From Kitasatospora cinereorecta (GTDB taxonomy: Bacteria; Actinomycetota; Actinomycetes; Streptomycetales; Streptomycetaceae), in assembly GCF_024172095.1 (NCBI RefSeq), contig NZ_JAMZDX010000007.1:310001-374000 (forward strand): a stretch of 64,000 nucleotides of DNA, written 5' to 3'. The notes beneath the pieces were generated by a model. The model did no database searches and was not told where the DNA came from. It was given only the letters and a program-made list of their open reading frames with translations. Positions within the stretch are counted from its first letter, which is position 1. Every line of letters begins with the position of its first letter. A program made the translations under genes and the position numbers. Shown here in pieces: positions 8,944 to 16,505 of the stretch.

Positions 8944-9957
8944 TTGACGACGACGACCAAACGCTACGGCCTGGTGGCCCTCTGCCTGCTGCTCGCCGGC
9001 CTGGTGCTCATGGCGACCCTCAACAGCTCCAAGAGCAGCGCCAGCCCGTCCACCCAGGCGGCCGGCTACGGGCAGGCGGCCGGCTCGCCGGCACCGGCCG
9101 GCGGGTACGGCTACGGCGACTCCTCCGCCTCCCCGGCCGCCGGCGCCATGAAGCCCGGCGGACAGCTCGCCGTCCGGATGGACGCCCAGCTCGGCGCCGT
9201 CCTGACGGACAGCCAGGGCTTCACCCTGTACCGCTTCGACAAGGACACCGCCAAGCCGCCGGCGTCCAACTGCTCCGGCGGCTGCGCCACCACCTGGCCG
9301 CCGGTCGGCAACGACGCGGCCACCGTCGCCGGCACCGGCGTCGAGGCGGCCAAGCTCGGCGACCTCACCCGGGCCGACGGCACCCACCAGCTGACCGTCG
9401 GCGGCTGGCCCGCCTACCGCTACGCCCAGGACACCGCCCCCGGCGACACCAAGGGCCAGGGCGTGGGCGGCACCTGGTTCGCGCTGGCCCCGGACGGGAC
9501 CAAGGCCAAGGCCGCCGCGTCCGGCGACACCCAGGCCACGCCCGCGCCCGCCAACACCGCCACCGCGATGCCCCAGCCCACCCAGCCGTCCCAGTCGGGC
9601 GCCCAGCTCTCCCTGATGAACCACCCCCAGCTCGGCCAGATCATGGTCGACGCCAACGGCATGACCCTGTACCACTTCGCCAAGGACACCGCCTGGCCGA
9701 TGAAGTCCAACTGCGACGCCACCTGCCTGAAGACCTGGAAGCCCGCCCCGCCGGTCGAGGCGAGCAAGATCAAGGGCATCGACCCGAAGCTCGTCGGCAA
9801 GATGCAGCGCCCGGACGGCTCCTGGCAGTTGAGCATCAACTGCACCCCCGCGTACACCTACACCGGCGACCAGAACCCCGGTGACGCGCTCGGGAACGGG
9901 ATCGGCGGAGTCTGGTCCGCGATCAACGCACAGGGCAAGGCGCCGACCGGCAAGTGA
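8944..9957 (+). CDS. membrane-anchored protein with two 'secreted repeat' (COG4315-type) domains
   Basis: This 337-residue exported protein has an N-terminal membrane helix (about 8-25) without a lipobox, then a Gly/Ala/Ser/Pro-rich linker. Two related domains follow, at about 75-185 and 220-330. Each carries the same signature: a TLYRFDKDT or TLYHFAKDT segment, then a Cys pair (NCSGGC; NCDATC) and TTWPP or KTWKP, ending in a GNGIGGVW-like strand. This is the PF03640-type repeat, of unknown function, in some actinobacterial lipoproteins. The TTG start is supported by GGAAGAG. I infer a surface redox or metal-binding role from the operon. Confidence 0.82.
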   Translation: MTTTTKRYGLVALCLLLAGLVLMATLNSSKSSASPSTQAAGYGQAAGSPAPAGGYGYGDSSASPAAGAMKPGGQLAVRMDAQLGAVLTDSQGFTLYRFDKDTAKPPASNCSGGCATTWPPVGNDAATVAGTGVEAAKLGDLTRADGTHQLTVGGWPAYRYAQDTAPGDTKGQGVGGTWFALAPDGTKAKAAASGDTQATPAPANTATAMPQPTQPSQSGAQLSLMNHPQLGQIMVDANGMTLYHFAKDTAWPMKSNCDATCLKTWKPAPPVEASKIKGIDPKLVGKMQRPDGSWQLSINCTPAYTYTGDQNPGDALGNGIGGVWSAINAQGKAPTGK

Positions 9958-10460
9958 GCACCCAGCGAGCCGCGTTCGCGGCGGCGGCCCGGCGCCGCAC
10001 CGTGCTCCAGTGGGCCGCACTGGCCCTGCTGTTCCTGCTCGGCATCGCCGAACTCCTCGGCGGCGGCGGTTGGCCCGGGTCCGCCCGGGCCGCCGGGCCG
10101 GCGACCGGCCGCATCTCCGTGGAGCAGCTCGCCGGACGGATCGGCTGCCGGGCCGAGATCACCGCCGACACCGCCGACCTGCGGCAGGGCCTGTGCACCT
10201 CGTCGGGGGAGGAGGTGTGGATCGCCACCTTCCCCACCGCACCCGCCCAGCAGGCGTGGACCTCGCAGGCCGAGGACTACGGCGGCTCCTACCTGGTCGG
10301 CGACGGCTGGGTGGTGGTGCTCTCCGACACCACGGCAGACCGCCTGCACGGGCTGCTGGGGGGCGAGATCCTCGCCGGGGTCGACCACACGGGCATGGAC
10401 CACTCCGGTGCGGGCCACACCGGCCCGGACCGGTCCGCAGCGCCGGCGCAGTCCGGCTGA
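9954..10460 (+). CDS. small membrane-anchored exported protein with His/Met-rich tail
   Basis: This is a 168-residue protein of no recognised family. A membrane helix lies at about 18-42, an exported domain of about 95 residues has two cysteines (RIGCRAEI and GLCTSSG), and the tail is DHTGMDHSGAGHTG-rich near 143-157. Spaced His and Met in such DHxxMDHS tails occur in copper-handling proteins, so metal binding is plausible but unproven. The GTG start overlaps the preceding stop by four bases, so it is translationally coupled to the secreted-repeat gene and is the last gene of the operon, directly before a strong palindrome. Confidence 0.72.
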   Translation: MSTQRAAFAAAARRRTVLQWAALALLFLLGIAELLGGGGWPGSARAAGPATGRISVEQLAGRIGCRAEITADTADLRQGLCTSSGEEVWIATFPTAPAQQAWTSQAEDYGGSYLVGDGWVVVLSDTTADRLHGLLGGEILAGVDHTGMDHSGAGHTGPDRSAAPAQSG

Positions 10461-10472
10461 CCGAAACCGGAA

Positions 10473-10534
10473 ACGACGACAGGGCGAGGGGTTCCACCGG
10501 CCATGGCCGGTGGAACCCCTCGCCCTGTCGTCGT
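10473..10534 (+). terminator. 62-bp perfect palindrome, transcription terminator
   Basis: The 31 bases at 10473-10503 are the exact reverse complement of 10504-10534, with no spacer and no mismatch. The hairpin begins 12 bases after the stop of the last redox-operon gene, so a bidirectional-capable terminator is the simplest reading. The arm is far longer than a normal terminator stem. Confidence 0.75.
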
Positions 10535-10979
10535 CCGGTGCGGGGCCGCTCCGCGTCGTGGCACAGCGTCACGAACGCTATCCCACACGGAGGTTCAACC
10601 ATGCCGACACGGCCTGAACCTTCCCGAAATTCACCCGCCGCCGCACTTGACGCGGAGCCGTCAGACACTCGGTGGAGGCTACTGATCGGTACCGGAGGCA
10701 TATGCGGCACCAGCCGTGCGCGGCCGCGCCCACGTGCACGCGAATTCCCCACATTCGGATCCGGAATCACCCGCTGCGCCTACGCTCCGCCGACGGTTGC
10801 CCCGAAACCCGTGGGACTGGTGTGCTGTGGCTCTTCCTGCCACACCGTCCCGACGGCCCCAGCAGACAACGCCGTCGATGCCCTTCATCCAGGCAGTTCC
10901 GTTCCGGCCCCTGCGGCCGACATGCCGGCCAGGCCCGCGAACTCCCCTCGTGAGAAGGCCAGAGCTGAGGAGGAACAAG
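10535..10979. other. 445-bp leader region upstream of the sigma factor
   Basis: There is no convincing gene here. Base composition drops slightly and includes A/T-ending codons in every frame. An ATG at 10601 has a good GGAGG site but its frame has non-streptomycete codon use (see rejected items). The region should contain the sigma-factor promoter; I cannot define it. Confidence 0.45.
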
Positions 10980-11810
10980 GTGACCCCTGCTACCAGCACC
11001 ACCCGCGAGTCGGACCTGAGCGCGCTGAGCGCGCTGAGCGACGCCGAACTCGCGGAGGCGCTCGGATCCACCCCGAGCGGAACCTCTCGGGTCCGCGAGG
11101 TGATGGCCGAGGTCTTCACCCGCCACCACGGCGCCGTCCTCGCCTACGCCCGCCGCTACAGCCGCGACGCGCAGACCGCCCAGGACCTCGCCGCCGAGGC
11201 GTACGCCAGCACCTACCAGTCCGTCGCCCGGGGCCGCGGCCCCCGGCACGCCTGGCGCCCCTACCTGATGGCCTGCGTCCGGCGCACCGCGATGGAGTGG
11301 AGCGCCCAGAGCCGCGACCGGGTCCTGCTCCCGGAGGACTTCCACACCTGGGCCGAGCACCTGGCCGACGAGGCCGAGACCGAGGGCGCCCTGCTCGCCG
11401 CCGAGGAGATGGCCCTGGTCGCCCGGGCCTTCCGCGACCTGCCCGAGCGCTGGCAGGTCCTGCTGTGGTTCTTCGTGGTGGAGGGCGAGTCCGCCGCCAC
11501 CGTCGCCCAGCGGATGAGCATGACGCCGAGCGGGGTGCGCTCGCTCGCCGCCCGCGCCCGCGCCGGGCTGCGCGAGGCGTACCTGCGCGCCCACGTCGAG
11601 GAGGGCACCACCATGGAGTGCCGCTACTTCACCTCGCTGCTGACCGGCGACGCCCGGCGGCCCGGCCGCCGGCGCGGCAAGGAGCTGGCCCGCCACCTCG
11701 AGGAGTGCCCCGGCTGCGGCCGGGTCGCCGAGCAGTTCCGCCGCGCCGACCGCCGGCTCGCCGCCGCCGCCCGGGTCCCCTCCCGCCCCGACGTGGCCGC
11801 GGCCTGCTGA
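10980..11810 (+). CDS. ECF-type sigma factor with C-terminal zinc-binding domain
   Basis: This 276-residue regulator has sigma region 2 at about 45-120 (FTRHHGAVLAYARRYS, AQDLAAEAYA) and region 4 at about 145-205 (RDLPERWQVLLWFF, TPSGVRSLAARARAGLREAYL). A C-terminal extension follows with the anti-sigma-like zinc motif H239-x3-C243-x2-C246 (HLEECPGC). Fusing a zinc-finger tail to the sigma factor suggests built-in redox or zinc control. GAGGAGG sits six bases before the GTG start. A second in-frame ATG at 11613 with an ideal GAGGAGGG site could make the 65-residue tail on its own. No target promoters are evident. Confidence 0.88.
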   Translation: MTPATSTTRESDLSALSALSDAELAEALGSTPSGTSRVREVMAEVFTRHHGAVLAYARRYSRDAQTAQDLAAEAYASTYQSVARGRGPRHAWRPYLMACVRRTAMEWSAQSRDRVLLPEDFHTWAEHLADEAETEGALLAAEEMALVARAFRDLPERWQVLLWFFVVEGESAATVAQRMSMTPSGVRSLAARARAGLREAYLRAHVEEGTTMECRYFTSLLTGDARRPGRRRGKELARHLEECPGCGRVAEQFRRADRRLAAAARVPSRPDVAAAC

Positions 11811-11829
11811 CACCGCGGACCCCGGTGGC

Positions 11830-12504
11830 TCAGTACCGGTCCAGCGGGCGGACCCGCGGCGCCAGGGCCGAGTTGAGCTGGAGCGCAATGATCAGTCCGA
11901 CGCTCAGACAGGTGCTGACCGCACCCAGCACGACGGCCAGGGCGTACAGCGCCTGAGCCACCACGATCCGGCGCTCGGCCGCGGCGCGCATCCCCGCCGT
12001 GGCCGGCCCGCCGTCCCTGATCAGCCCGGCCCGGGCGGCGTAGCGCAGGCTCGCCAGCAGCAGCGCCCCGAGCATCAGCAGGTGCAGCCAGTACACCAGC
12101 AGCGCGACCCGCAGCGCGGTGTACTCGGCCAGCAGCGAGGTGGAGAACGGCATCACCGCGACCACCAGCAGGAACGCCAGGTGGATCCAGGTGAGCCGGC
12201 GGTCGCTGCGCTCGAAGTGGTTGAGCTGGGTCTGCCGGCCGATCCAGAAGATGCCCAGGGTCAGGAAGCCCAGCAGGTACACCAGGACCCGCGGGGCGAG
12301 CCCGACCAGGGCGGACCACAGCGCGTGCTCGGCGTGCCAGGCCCCGGCGGCCCACAGCGGCCCCGCTCCGCCGGGCGGCTCGATCGACGGCACGTGCAGG
12401 TCGAGGACGAGCAGCGTCATGGCGACGGCGAAGATGCCGTCGCTCAGCACGGCGAGGCGCTCCAGGTTGCTGCCCGCGAAACGGTGATAGGTGTTGCTCA
12501 GCAC
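11830..12504 (-). CDS. TMEM175/DUF1211 family membrane protein (potassium channel-like)
   Basis: This 224-residue protein has six predicted membrane helices. The family signature LSDGIFAVAMTLLVLDL is at 20-36; the usual form is FSDGVFAxxxTLL, the pore-lining helix of bacterial TMEM175 potassium channels. The GTG start is fixed by a strong GGGAGGGGGAG immediately upstream. A 36-codon open frame ends 23 bases before it on the same strand and may be co-transcribed. It is convergent with the sigma-factor gene. Channel activity is inferred from the family. Confidence 0.85.
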   Translation of the reverse strand: MLSNTYHRFAGSNLERLAVLSDGIFAVAMTLLVLDLHVPSIEPPGGAGPLWAAGAWHAEHALWSALVGLAPRVLVYLLGFLTLGIFWIGRQTQLNHFERSDRRLTWIHLAFLLVVAVMPFSTSLLAEYTALRVALLVYWLHLLMLGALLLASLRYAARAGLIRDGGPATAGMRAAAERRIVVAQALYALAVVLGAVSTCLSVGLIIALQLNSALAPRVRPLDRY

Positions 12505-12527
12505 GACTCCCCCTCCCGTCCCGCCGG

Positions 12528-12638
12528 TCAGTGGATCTGCCCGGTGGGACGGACCACCACGGTGTCGGCGGCGCCGGTGCCATCGGCTCCGGCGGTGATC
12601 GGCGTGGCGGGCGCGCCCGCGGTCGGTGCGGTGTCCAT
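12528..12638 (-). CDS. possible 36-residue protein upstream of the TMEM175-like gene
   Basis: The frame encodes 36 residues, Ala/Thr/Pro/Gly-rich, ending in VVVRPTGQIH. Nearly every codon ends in G or C, as in real genes here. GGGGGAAAC directly precedes the ATG, and the stop lies just before the binding site of the TMEM175-like gene, so the two would form a coupled unit. I recognise no family. It could be a small protein, a leader peptide or chance. Confidence 0.45.
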   Translation of the reverse strand: MDTAPTAGAPATPITAGADGTGAADTVVVRPTGQIH

Positions 12639-12787
12639 GTTTCCCCCGTGAACCCGTGAAGTCGTGAGGCTCCGTCATATCAGACGGGTGCAGCCGGACC
12701 CGTCGTGTGGGGCGGGGGTGTGAACTTGCGGGCCGGACGCGCGGGTGATCACCGGGAGTGAGGCGGACATACCGTAGTGGTAGCGGT

Positions 12788-14815
12788 ATGACCCGTCGTC
12801 ACCGACTCCTCGCCGCGGCCGTCGCCGCCCCGCTGATCGCCCTCAGCCTCGCCACCGCCGCGCCCGTCCAGGCGGCCTCCTCGCCGGACAGCCGGCGCGT
12901 CCTCCCGGGCACCCACCCCGCCTGGGCCGAGCCCTCGGCCGACCAGGGGCCGGTGCAGTCCGCCGCGCCGGTCAGCGTGCGCATCTACCTGGCCGGCCGC
13001 GACCAGGCCGGACTGGAAGCCTTCGCCCGGGCGGTCTCCGACCCGCACTCCGACCAGTACCGCCAGTACCTGACCCCCGAGGAGCTCAAGGAGCGCTTCG
13101 GCACCAGCCCCGAACAGGTCGCGGCGGTCCGCGGCTGGCTGGCCTCGACCGGCCTGACCGTCACCGGCGAGACCGAGCACTATCTGGTCGCCTCCGGCAC
13201 CGCCGAGCAGGCGCAGCAGGCGTTCGGCGTCCAGCTGCACTCCTTCCGCCGCGGCGCCGAGACCTACCAGGCACCCGACGCCGACGCCTCCGTCCCCTCC
13301 GACGTCGCCGGCGCGGTGCTCGCCGTCTACGGGCTGAACACCGCCCCGCACCAGGTCCACCACGGCGGCGGCGAGGGACGGCCGGGCGCGGCCGCCGGGC
13401 CCGCCCGCCGCGACACCCTGCCGGGCCCGGCCTCCGCCTTCGTCAACTCCGGCCCGTTCTCCGACTACTACGGCTCCAACCCGGCGACCGGCACCCCGCC
13501 CGCGTACGGCCAGGTGCAGCCGTACGCCCTGCACGGCTACGACGGCGCCCACCTGCGCTCCGCGTACGGCGCCGCCGCCACCGGGCTGACCGGTGAGGGC
13601 GTCACGGTGGCGATCATCGACGCCTACGACTCGCCGACCCTCGGCGACGACGTCACCACGTACGCCGCGGCGCACGGCGACGCCCCGTACGGCAAGGACC
13701 AACTGCTGCGCTACGACCCGCTGATGTGGACCCACACCCAGGCGCCGTCGGATGCCGACCCGACCGGCTGCGGCGCCCAGGGCTGGTACGGCGAGCAGAC
13801 CCTGGACGTGGAGGCGGTCCACGCCGTCGCGCCCTCCGCCGCGATCCGCTACGTCGGCGCCACGTCCTGCCAGGACCCGGACATGATCGACGCCCTGCAG
13901 CGGGTGGTGGACGCCCACCTGGCCGACATCGTCAGCAACTCCTGGGGCGAGGCCGAGAGCGACAGCGACCCCGCCCTCGACCCGGTCTACGGGCAGATCT
14001 TCCGCAGCGGCGCCGCCCAGGGCATCGGCTTCTACTTCTCCAGCGGCGACGACGGCGACGACGAGGCCGCCACCGGCAAGAAGCAGACCGACATGCCCGC
14101 CTCGCTCGACTGGGCCACCGCGGTCGGCGGAACCTCGCTCGGCCTGGACCGCGACGCGGCGTACTCCTTCGAGACCGGCTGGGGCACCCACAAGGCCGCG
14201 CTCGCCGCGGACGGCCAGAGCTGGGTGAACTTCCCCGGACCGTTCACCAGCGGCGCCGGCGGCGGCACCAGCGCCCGCGTCCCGCAGCCCGCCTACCAGC
14301 GGAAGGTCGTCCCGACCTCGCTCTCCGGCGCCAACGGCGGCCGCAACCGGGTCGTCCCCGACATCGCGGCCGTGGCCGACCCCAACACCGGCTTCCTGGT
14401 CGGCCAGACCCAGACCTTCCCGGACGGCACCGTCAGGTACAGCGAGTACCGGATCGGCGGCACCAGCCTCGCCGCCCCGGTGATCGCCGGCCTCCAGGCG
14501 CTCGCCCAGCAGGCCGCCGGCTGCGCACTCGGCTTCGCCAACCCGGCGATCTACGACCGGTTCGGCAGCAGCTCCTACCACGACGTCACCGACCACCCCT
14601 TCGGACCCGACGTCGAACTCGCCGAGGTCCGGGTCGACTTCGTGAACGGCGTGAACGCCGCCGACGGCACCGCCACCTCGATCCGCTCGCTCGGCAAGGA
14701 CTCCTCCCTGCACGCCGTACCCGGCTACGACGACGTCACCGGCGTCGGCACCCCGACCGCGGACTACCTCACCTCCTACGCGGACGACCACCGCGCGCGG
14801 CCGCAGCAGCACTGA
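12788..14815 (+). CDS. S53 family serine-carboxyl peptidase (sedolisin/pro-kumamolisin type)
   Basis: This is a secreted acid protease of 675 residues. A signal peptide at about 1-30 ends near PVQAAS. A pro-kumamolisin activation domain follows (about 50-200; DPHSDQYRQYLTPEE) and then the peptidase domain. The catalytic residues appear as E336 and D340 in GEQTLDVEAV and S560 in GGTSLAAP (usual form SGTS). YDDVTGVGTP near the end matches the calcium-binding loop. The ATG is chosen because the signal peptide begins there; a GTG 30 bases upstream would only add a short basic extension. Neither has a strong site. It is monocistronic and followed by a terminator. Confidence 0.93.
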   Translation: MTRRHRLLAAAVAAPLIALSLATAAPVQAASSPDSRRVLPGTHPAWAEPSADQGPVQSAAPVSVRIYLAGRDQAGLEAFARAVSDPHSDQYRQYLTPEELKERFGTSPEQVAAVRGWLASTGLTVTGETEHYLVASGTAEQAQQAFGVQLHSFRRGAETYQAPDADASVPSDVAGAVLAVYGLNTAPHQVHHGGGEGRPGAAAGPARRDTLPGPASAFVNSGPFSDYYGSNPATGTPPAYGQVQPYALHGYDGAHLRSAYGAAATGLTGEGVTVAIIDAYDSPTLGDDVTTYAAAHGDAPYGKDQLLRYDPLMWTHTQAPSDADPTGCGAQGWYGEQTLDVEAVHAVAPSAAIRYVGATSCQDPDMIDALQRVVDAHLADIVSNSWGEAESDSDPALDPVYGQIFRSGAAQGIGFYFSSGDDGDDEAATGKKQTDMPASLDWATAVGGTSLGLDRDAAYSFETGWGTHKAALAADGQSWVNFPGPFTSGAGGGTSARVPQPAYQRKVVPTSLSGANGGRNRVVPDIAAVADPNTGFLVGQTQTFPDGTVRYSEYRIGGTSLAAPVIAGLQALAQQAAGCALGFANPAIYDRFGSSSYHDVTDHPFGPDVELAEVRVDFVNGVNAADGTATSIRSLGKDSSLHAVPGYDDVTGVGTPTADYLTSYADDHRARPQQH

Positions 14816-14830
14816 CCGCGGCCGCACCGC

Positions 14831-14863
14831 GGCGCCGGCCTTCCCACGCGGAAGGCCGGCGCC
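14831..14863 (+). terminator. terminator after the sedolisin gene
   Basis: A perfect 14-bp stem (14831-14844 with 14850-14863) has a 5-nt loop and lies 16 bases after the sedolisin stop. It stands between convergent genes, so it may serve both strands. Confidence 0.8.
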
Positions 14864-14914
14864 CTTGCCGGTGCCGCAACCGCGTCCCGGACGAGCTGCG
14901 ACCCGGCGGTCGCC

Positions 14915-15691
14915 TCAGCCGCGGCGCAGCCGCGCCAGCAGCCCCGGCAGGTCCGCCACCGAGTCGAGGACGTGGTCCGGCTCGCCGCTGCCGTGCCGCG
15001 GCCCGCCGGCCGCCTTGCCGGTCCGCACCAGCACGCCCGTGATCTCGTACCGCTGCGCCGCGAGCACGTCCGACTCGATGTCGTCGCCGACCATCACCGC
15101 CTGTGCCGCGCCCACCCCCAGCCGCTTGAGGGCGCCCGCGAAGAACGCCTCGGCCGGCTTGCCGAGCACCTCGGCCCGGACGTCCGCCGCGTACTCCAGC
15201 GCCGCGACGAACGCGCCGCTGTCCAGGCGCAGCCCGGCGGCCGTCCGCCAGTAGGCGTTGCGGTGCATCGCGACCAGCCGGGCCCCGCCGCGCAGCGCGT
15301 TGAACGCGCGGTCCAGCGCCCGGTAGTCGAACTCCGGCCCGGCGCCGCCGACCAGTACCACCTCGGCCTCGGCCGGATCCTCCACCAGGTGCAGACCCGT
15401 CAGGTCCTCCCGGATGTCCCCGCTGTTCAGCAGCAGGCAGCGGCTGCCCGCGAGCCGGGCGGCCGCGGCGGCCGGCGCGGTGAGCACCGAGTCGACCCCG
15501 ACCGGGAAGCCGGCCGCGGCCAGCGTCTCGGCGATCGAGGTCCGGGTGCGGGAGGTGGTGTTGGTGAGCAGGACGTACGGCACGCCGTCGTCGTGCAGCT
15601 CCCGCACCGCCGCCACCGCGCCGGGGAGCGGCAGCCAGTCAATGGTGAGGACGCCGTCGATGTCGAGCAGCGCCGCCTCGGCCCGTCCCAT
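14915..15691 (-). CDS. HAD-IIA family phosphatase (LHPP/NagD-like)
   Basis: This 258-residue HAD hydrolase has motif I as LLDIDGVLT (8-16), motif II as LLTNTTSRT (about 41-49), a HAD-IIA cap in the middle, and motifs III/IV as GKPAEAFF and MVGDDIESD toward the end. The family includes NagD and the phospholysine/phosphohistidine phosphatase LHPP. Motif I has both aspartates (DxD), so phosphohydrolase activity is expected; the substrate is unknown. It stands alone between the sedolisin terminator and a TetR gene. Confidence 0.88.
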   Translation of the reverse strand: MGRAEAALLDIDGVLTIDWLPLPGAVAAVRELHDDGVPYVLLTNTTSRTRTSIAETLAAAGFPVGVDSVLTAPAAAAARLAGSRCLLLNSGDIREDLTGLHLVEDPAEAEVVLVGGAGPEFDYRALDRAFNALRGGARLVAMHRNAYWRTAAGLRLDSGAFVAALEYAADVRAEVLGKPAEAFFAGALKRLGVGAAQAVMVGDDIESDVLAAQRYEITGVLVRTGKAAGGPRHGSGEPDHVLDSVADLPGLLARLRRG

Positions 15692-15779
15692 GCCCCGACC
15701 CTACGTTCGCCGCCGCTGGTCCGCGCCCCCGGCGCACCGGGCGGACGGGGGATGCGCATCGGATGGCGGGGTGGTGGGT

Positions 15780-16397
15780 TCAGGGCGCGGGAGTGACGGG
15801 TGGGGACGCGAGCAGGCGGGTGACGGCGCGGTGGGCGCGGTCGGCGGCGAGCGGGTCGTGCCAGAGCTGGATCGCCTGGTCGGCGGAGAGGGCGGTGCCG
15901 GCGAGTTCGAAGGCGAGTTGGTCGGGGTCGGTGGTGGGAGGCAGTTCCCCGGCGGCGAGGGCGGCGGCGATCTCGCCGGCGACGAAGGCGTTCCACCGGG
16001 CGAGCGCCTCGCGGATCCGGTCGCGGACCGGGCCGGGGCGGCCGTCGAACTCGGCCGCGACGGAGGTGAGGAAGCAGCCGCCGTGTCCGGCGGAGCCCAT
16101 GTAGGCGATCCACTCGGCGAAGGCCCGGGCCAGCCGGCCGGCGCCGGGTGTCGCGCCGGCGAGCGGAGCGGTGACGCGGGCCCGGAAGCGGTCCACGGCC
16201 TCGTCCACGACGGCGAGTTGCAGGGACTCCTTGGTGCCGAACGGGCCGATCACCCCGGCTTTGCTCATCCCCAGGTCCTCGGCCAGCCGGCCGATGGTGA
16301 CCGCCTCCAGGCCGTCCGCGACCGCGAGGGCGAAGGCGCGGTCGACGATCCGGGCGCGGGTGAGGGCGGTCTCGGCGACGGACTTGCGTGGGCTCAT
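15780..16397 (-). CDS. TetR family transcriptional regulator
   Basis: This 205-residue repressor has an N-terminal TetR helix-turn-helix (RIVDRAFALAVADGLE, TIGRLAEDLGMSKAGVIGPFGTKESL). The recognition helix ends in GPFG rather than the common YxHF. The C-terminal ligand domain includes AGHGGCFLTSVAAEFDGRPG. It is divergent from a beta-lactamase-fold hydrolase gene, with a repeated operator-like sequence between them, so it probably represses itself and the hydrolase. Confidence 0.9.
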   Translation of the reverse strand: MSPRKSVAETALTRARIVDRAFALAVADGLEAVTIGRLAEDLGMSKAGVIGPFGTKESLQLAVVDEAVDRFRARVTAPLAGATPGAGRLARAFAEWIAYMGSAGHGGCFLTSVAAEFDGRPGPVRDRIREALARWNAFVAGEIAAALAAGELPPTTDPDQLAFELAGTALSADQAIQLWHDPLAADRAHRAVTRLLASPPVTPAP

Positions 16398-16419
16398 GGT
16401 CCGAGCTTAACCTGACGAC

Positions 16420-16451
16420 CGTTCGCTAATAGCGATCGATCGTTCGCTAAT
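16420..16451. promoter_or_regulatory. operator-like repeats between tetR and the MBL hydrolase
   Basis: CGTTCGCTAAT occurs twice as a direct repeat (16420-16430 and 16441-16451). The 18 bases 16431-16448 also form an imperfect palindrome (AGCGATCGATCGTTCGCT, one mismatched pair). The site lies 23 bases upstream of the TetR start, the usual place for an autoregulatory TetR operator. Confidence 0.6.
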
Positions 16452-16505
16452 GCTGCCCCTGCCTGCCGCCATGCCGCGGGCCGTCCATGCCACGGGAGTG
16501 CACCC

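Noticed and set aside
10473..10534. Perfect palindrome as part of an insertion sequence
   Set aside because: No transposase gene and no flanking target duplication; it follows a stop codon like a terminator.
10601..10979. Open frame from an ATG with an ideal GGAGG site upstream of the sigma factor
   Set aside because: Its first 35 codons often end in A or T, unlike all neighbours, and the frame simply runs on as an antiphase frame inside the sigma gene.
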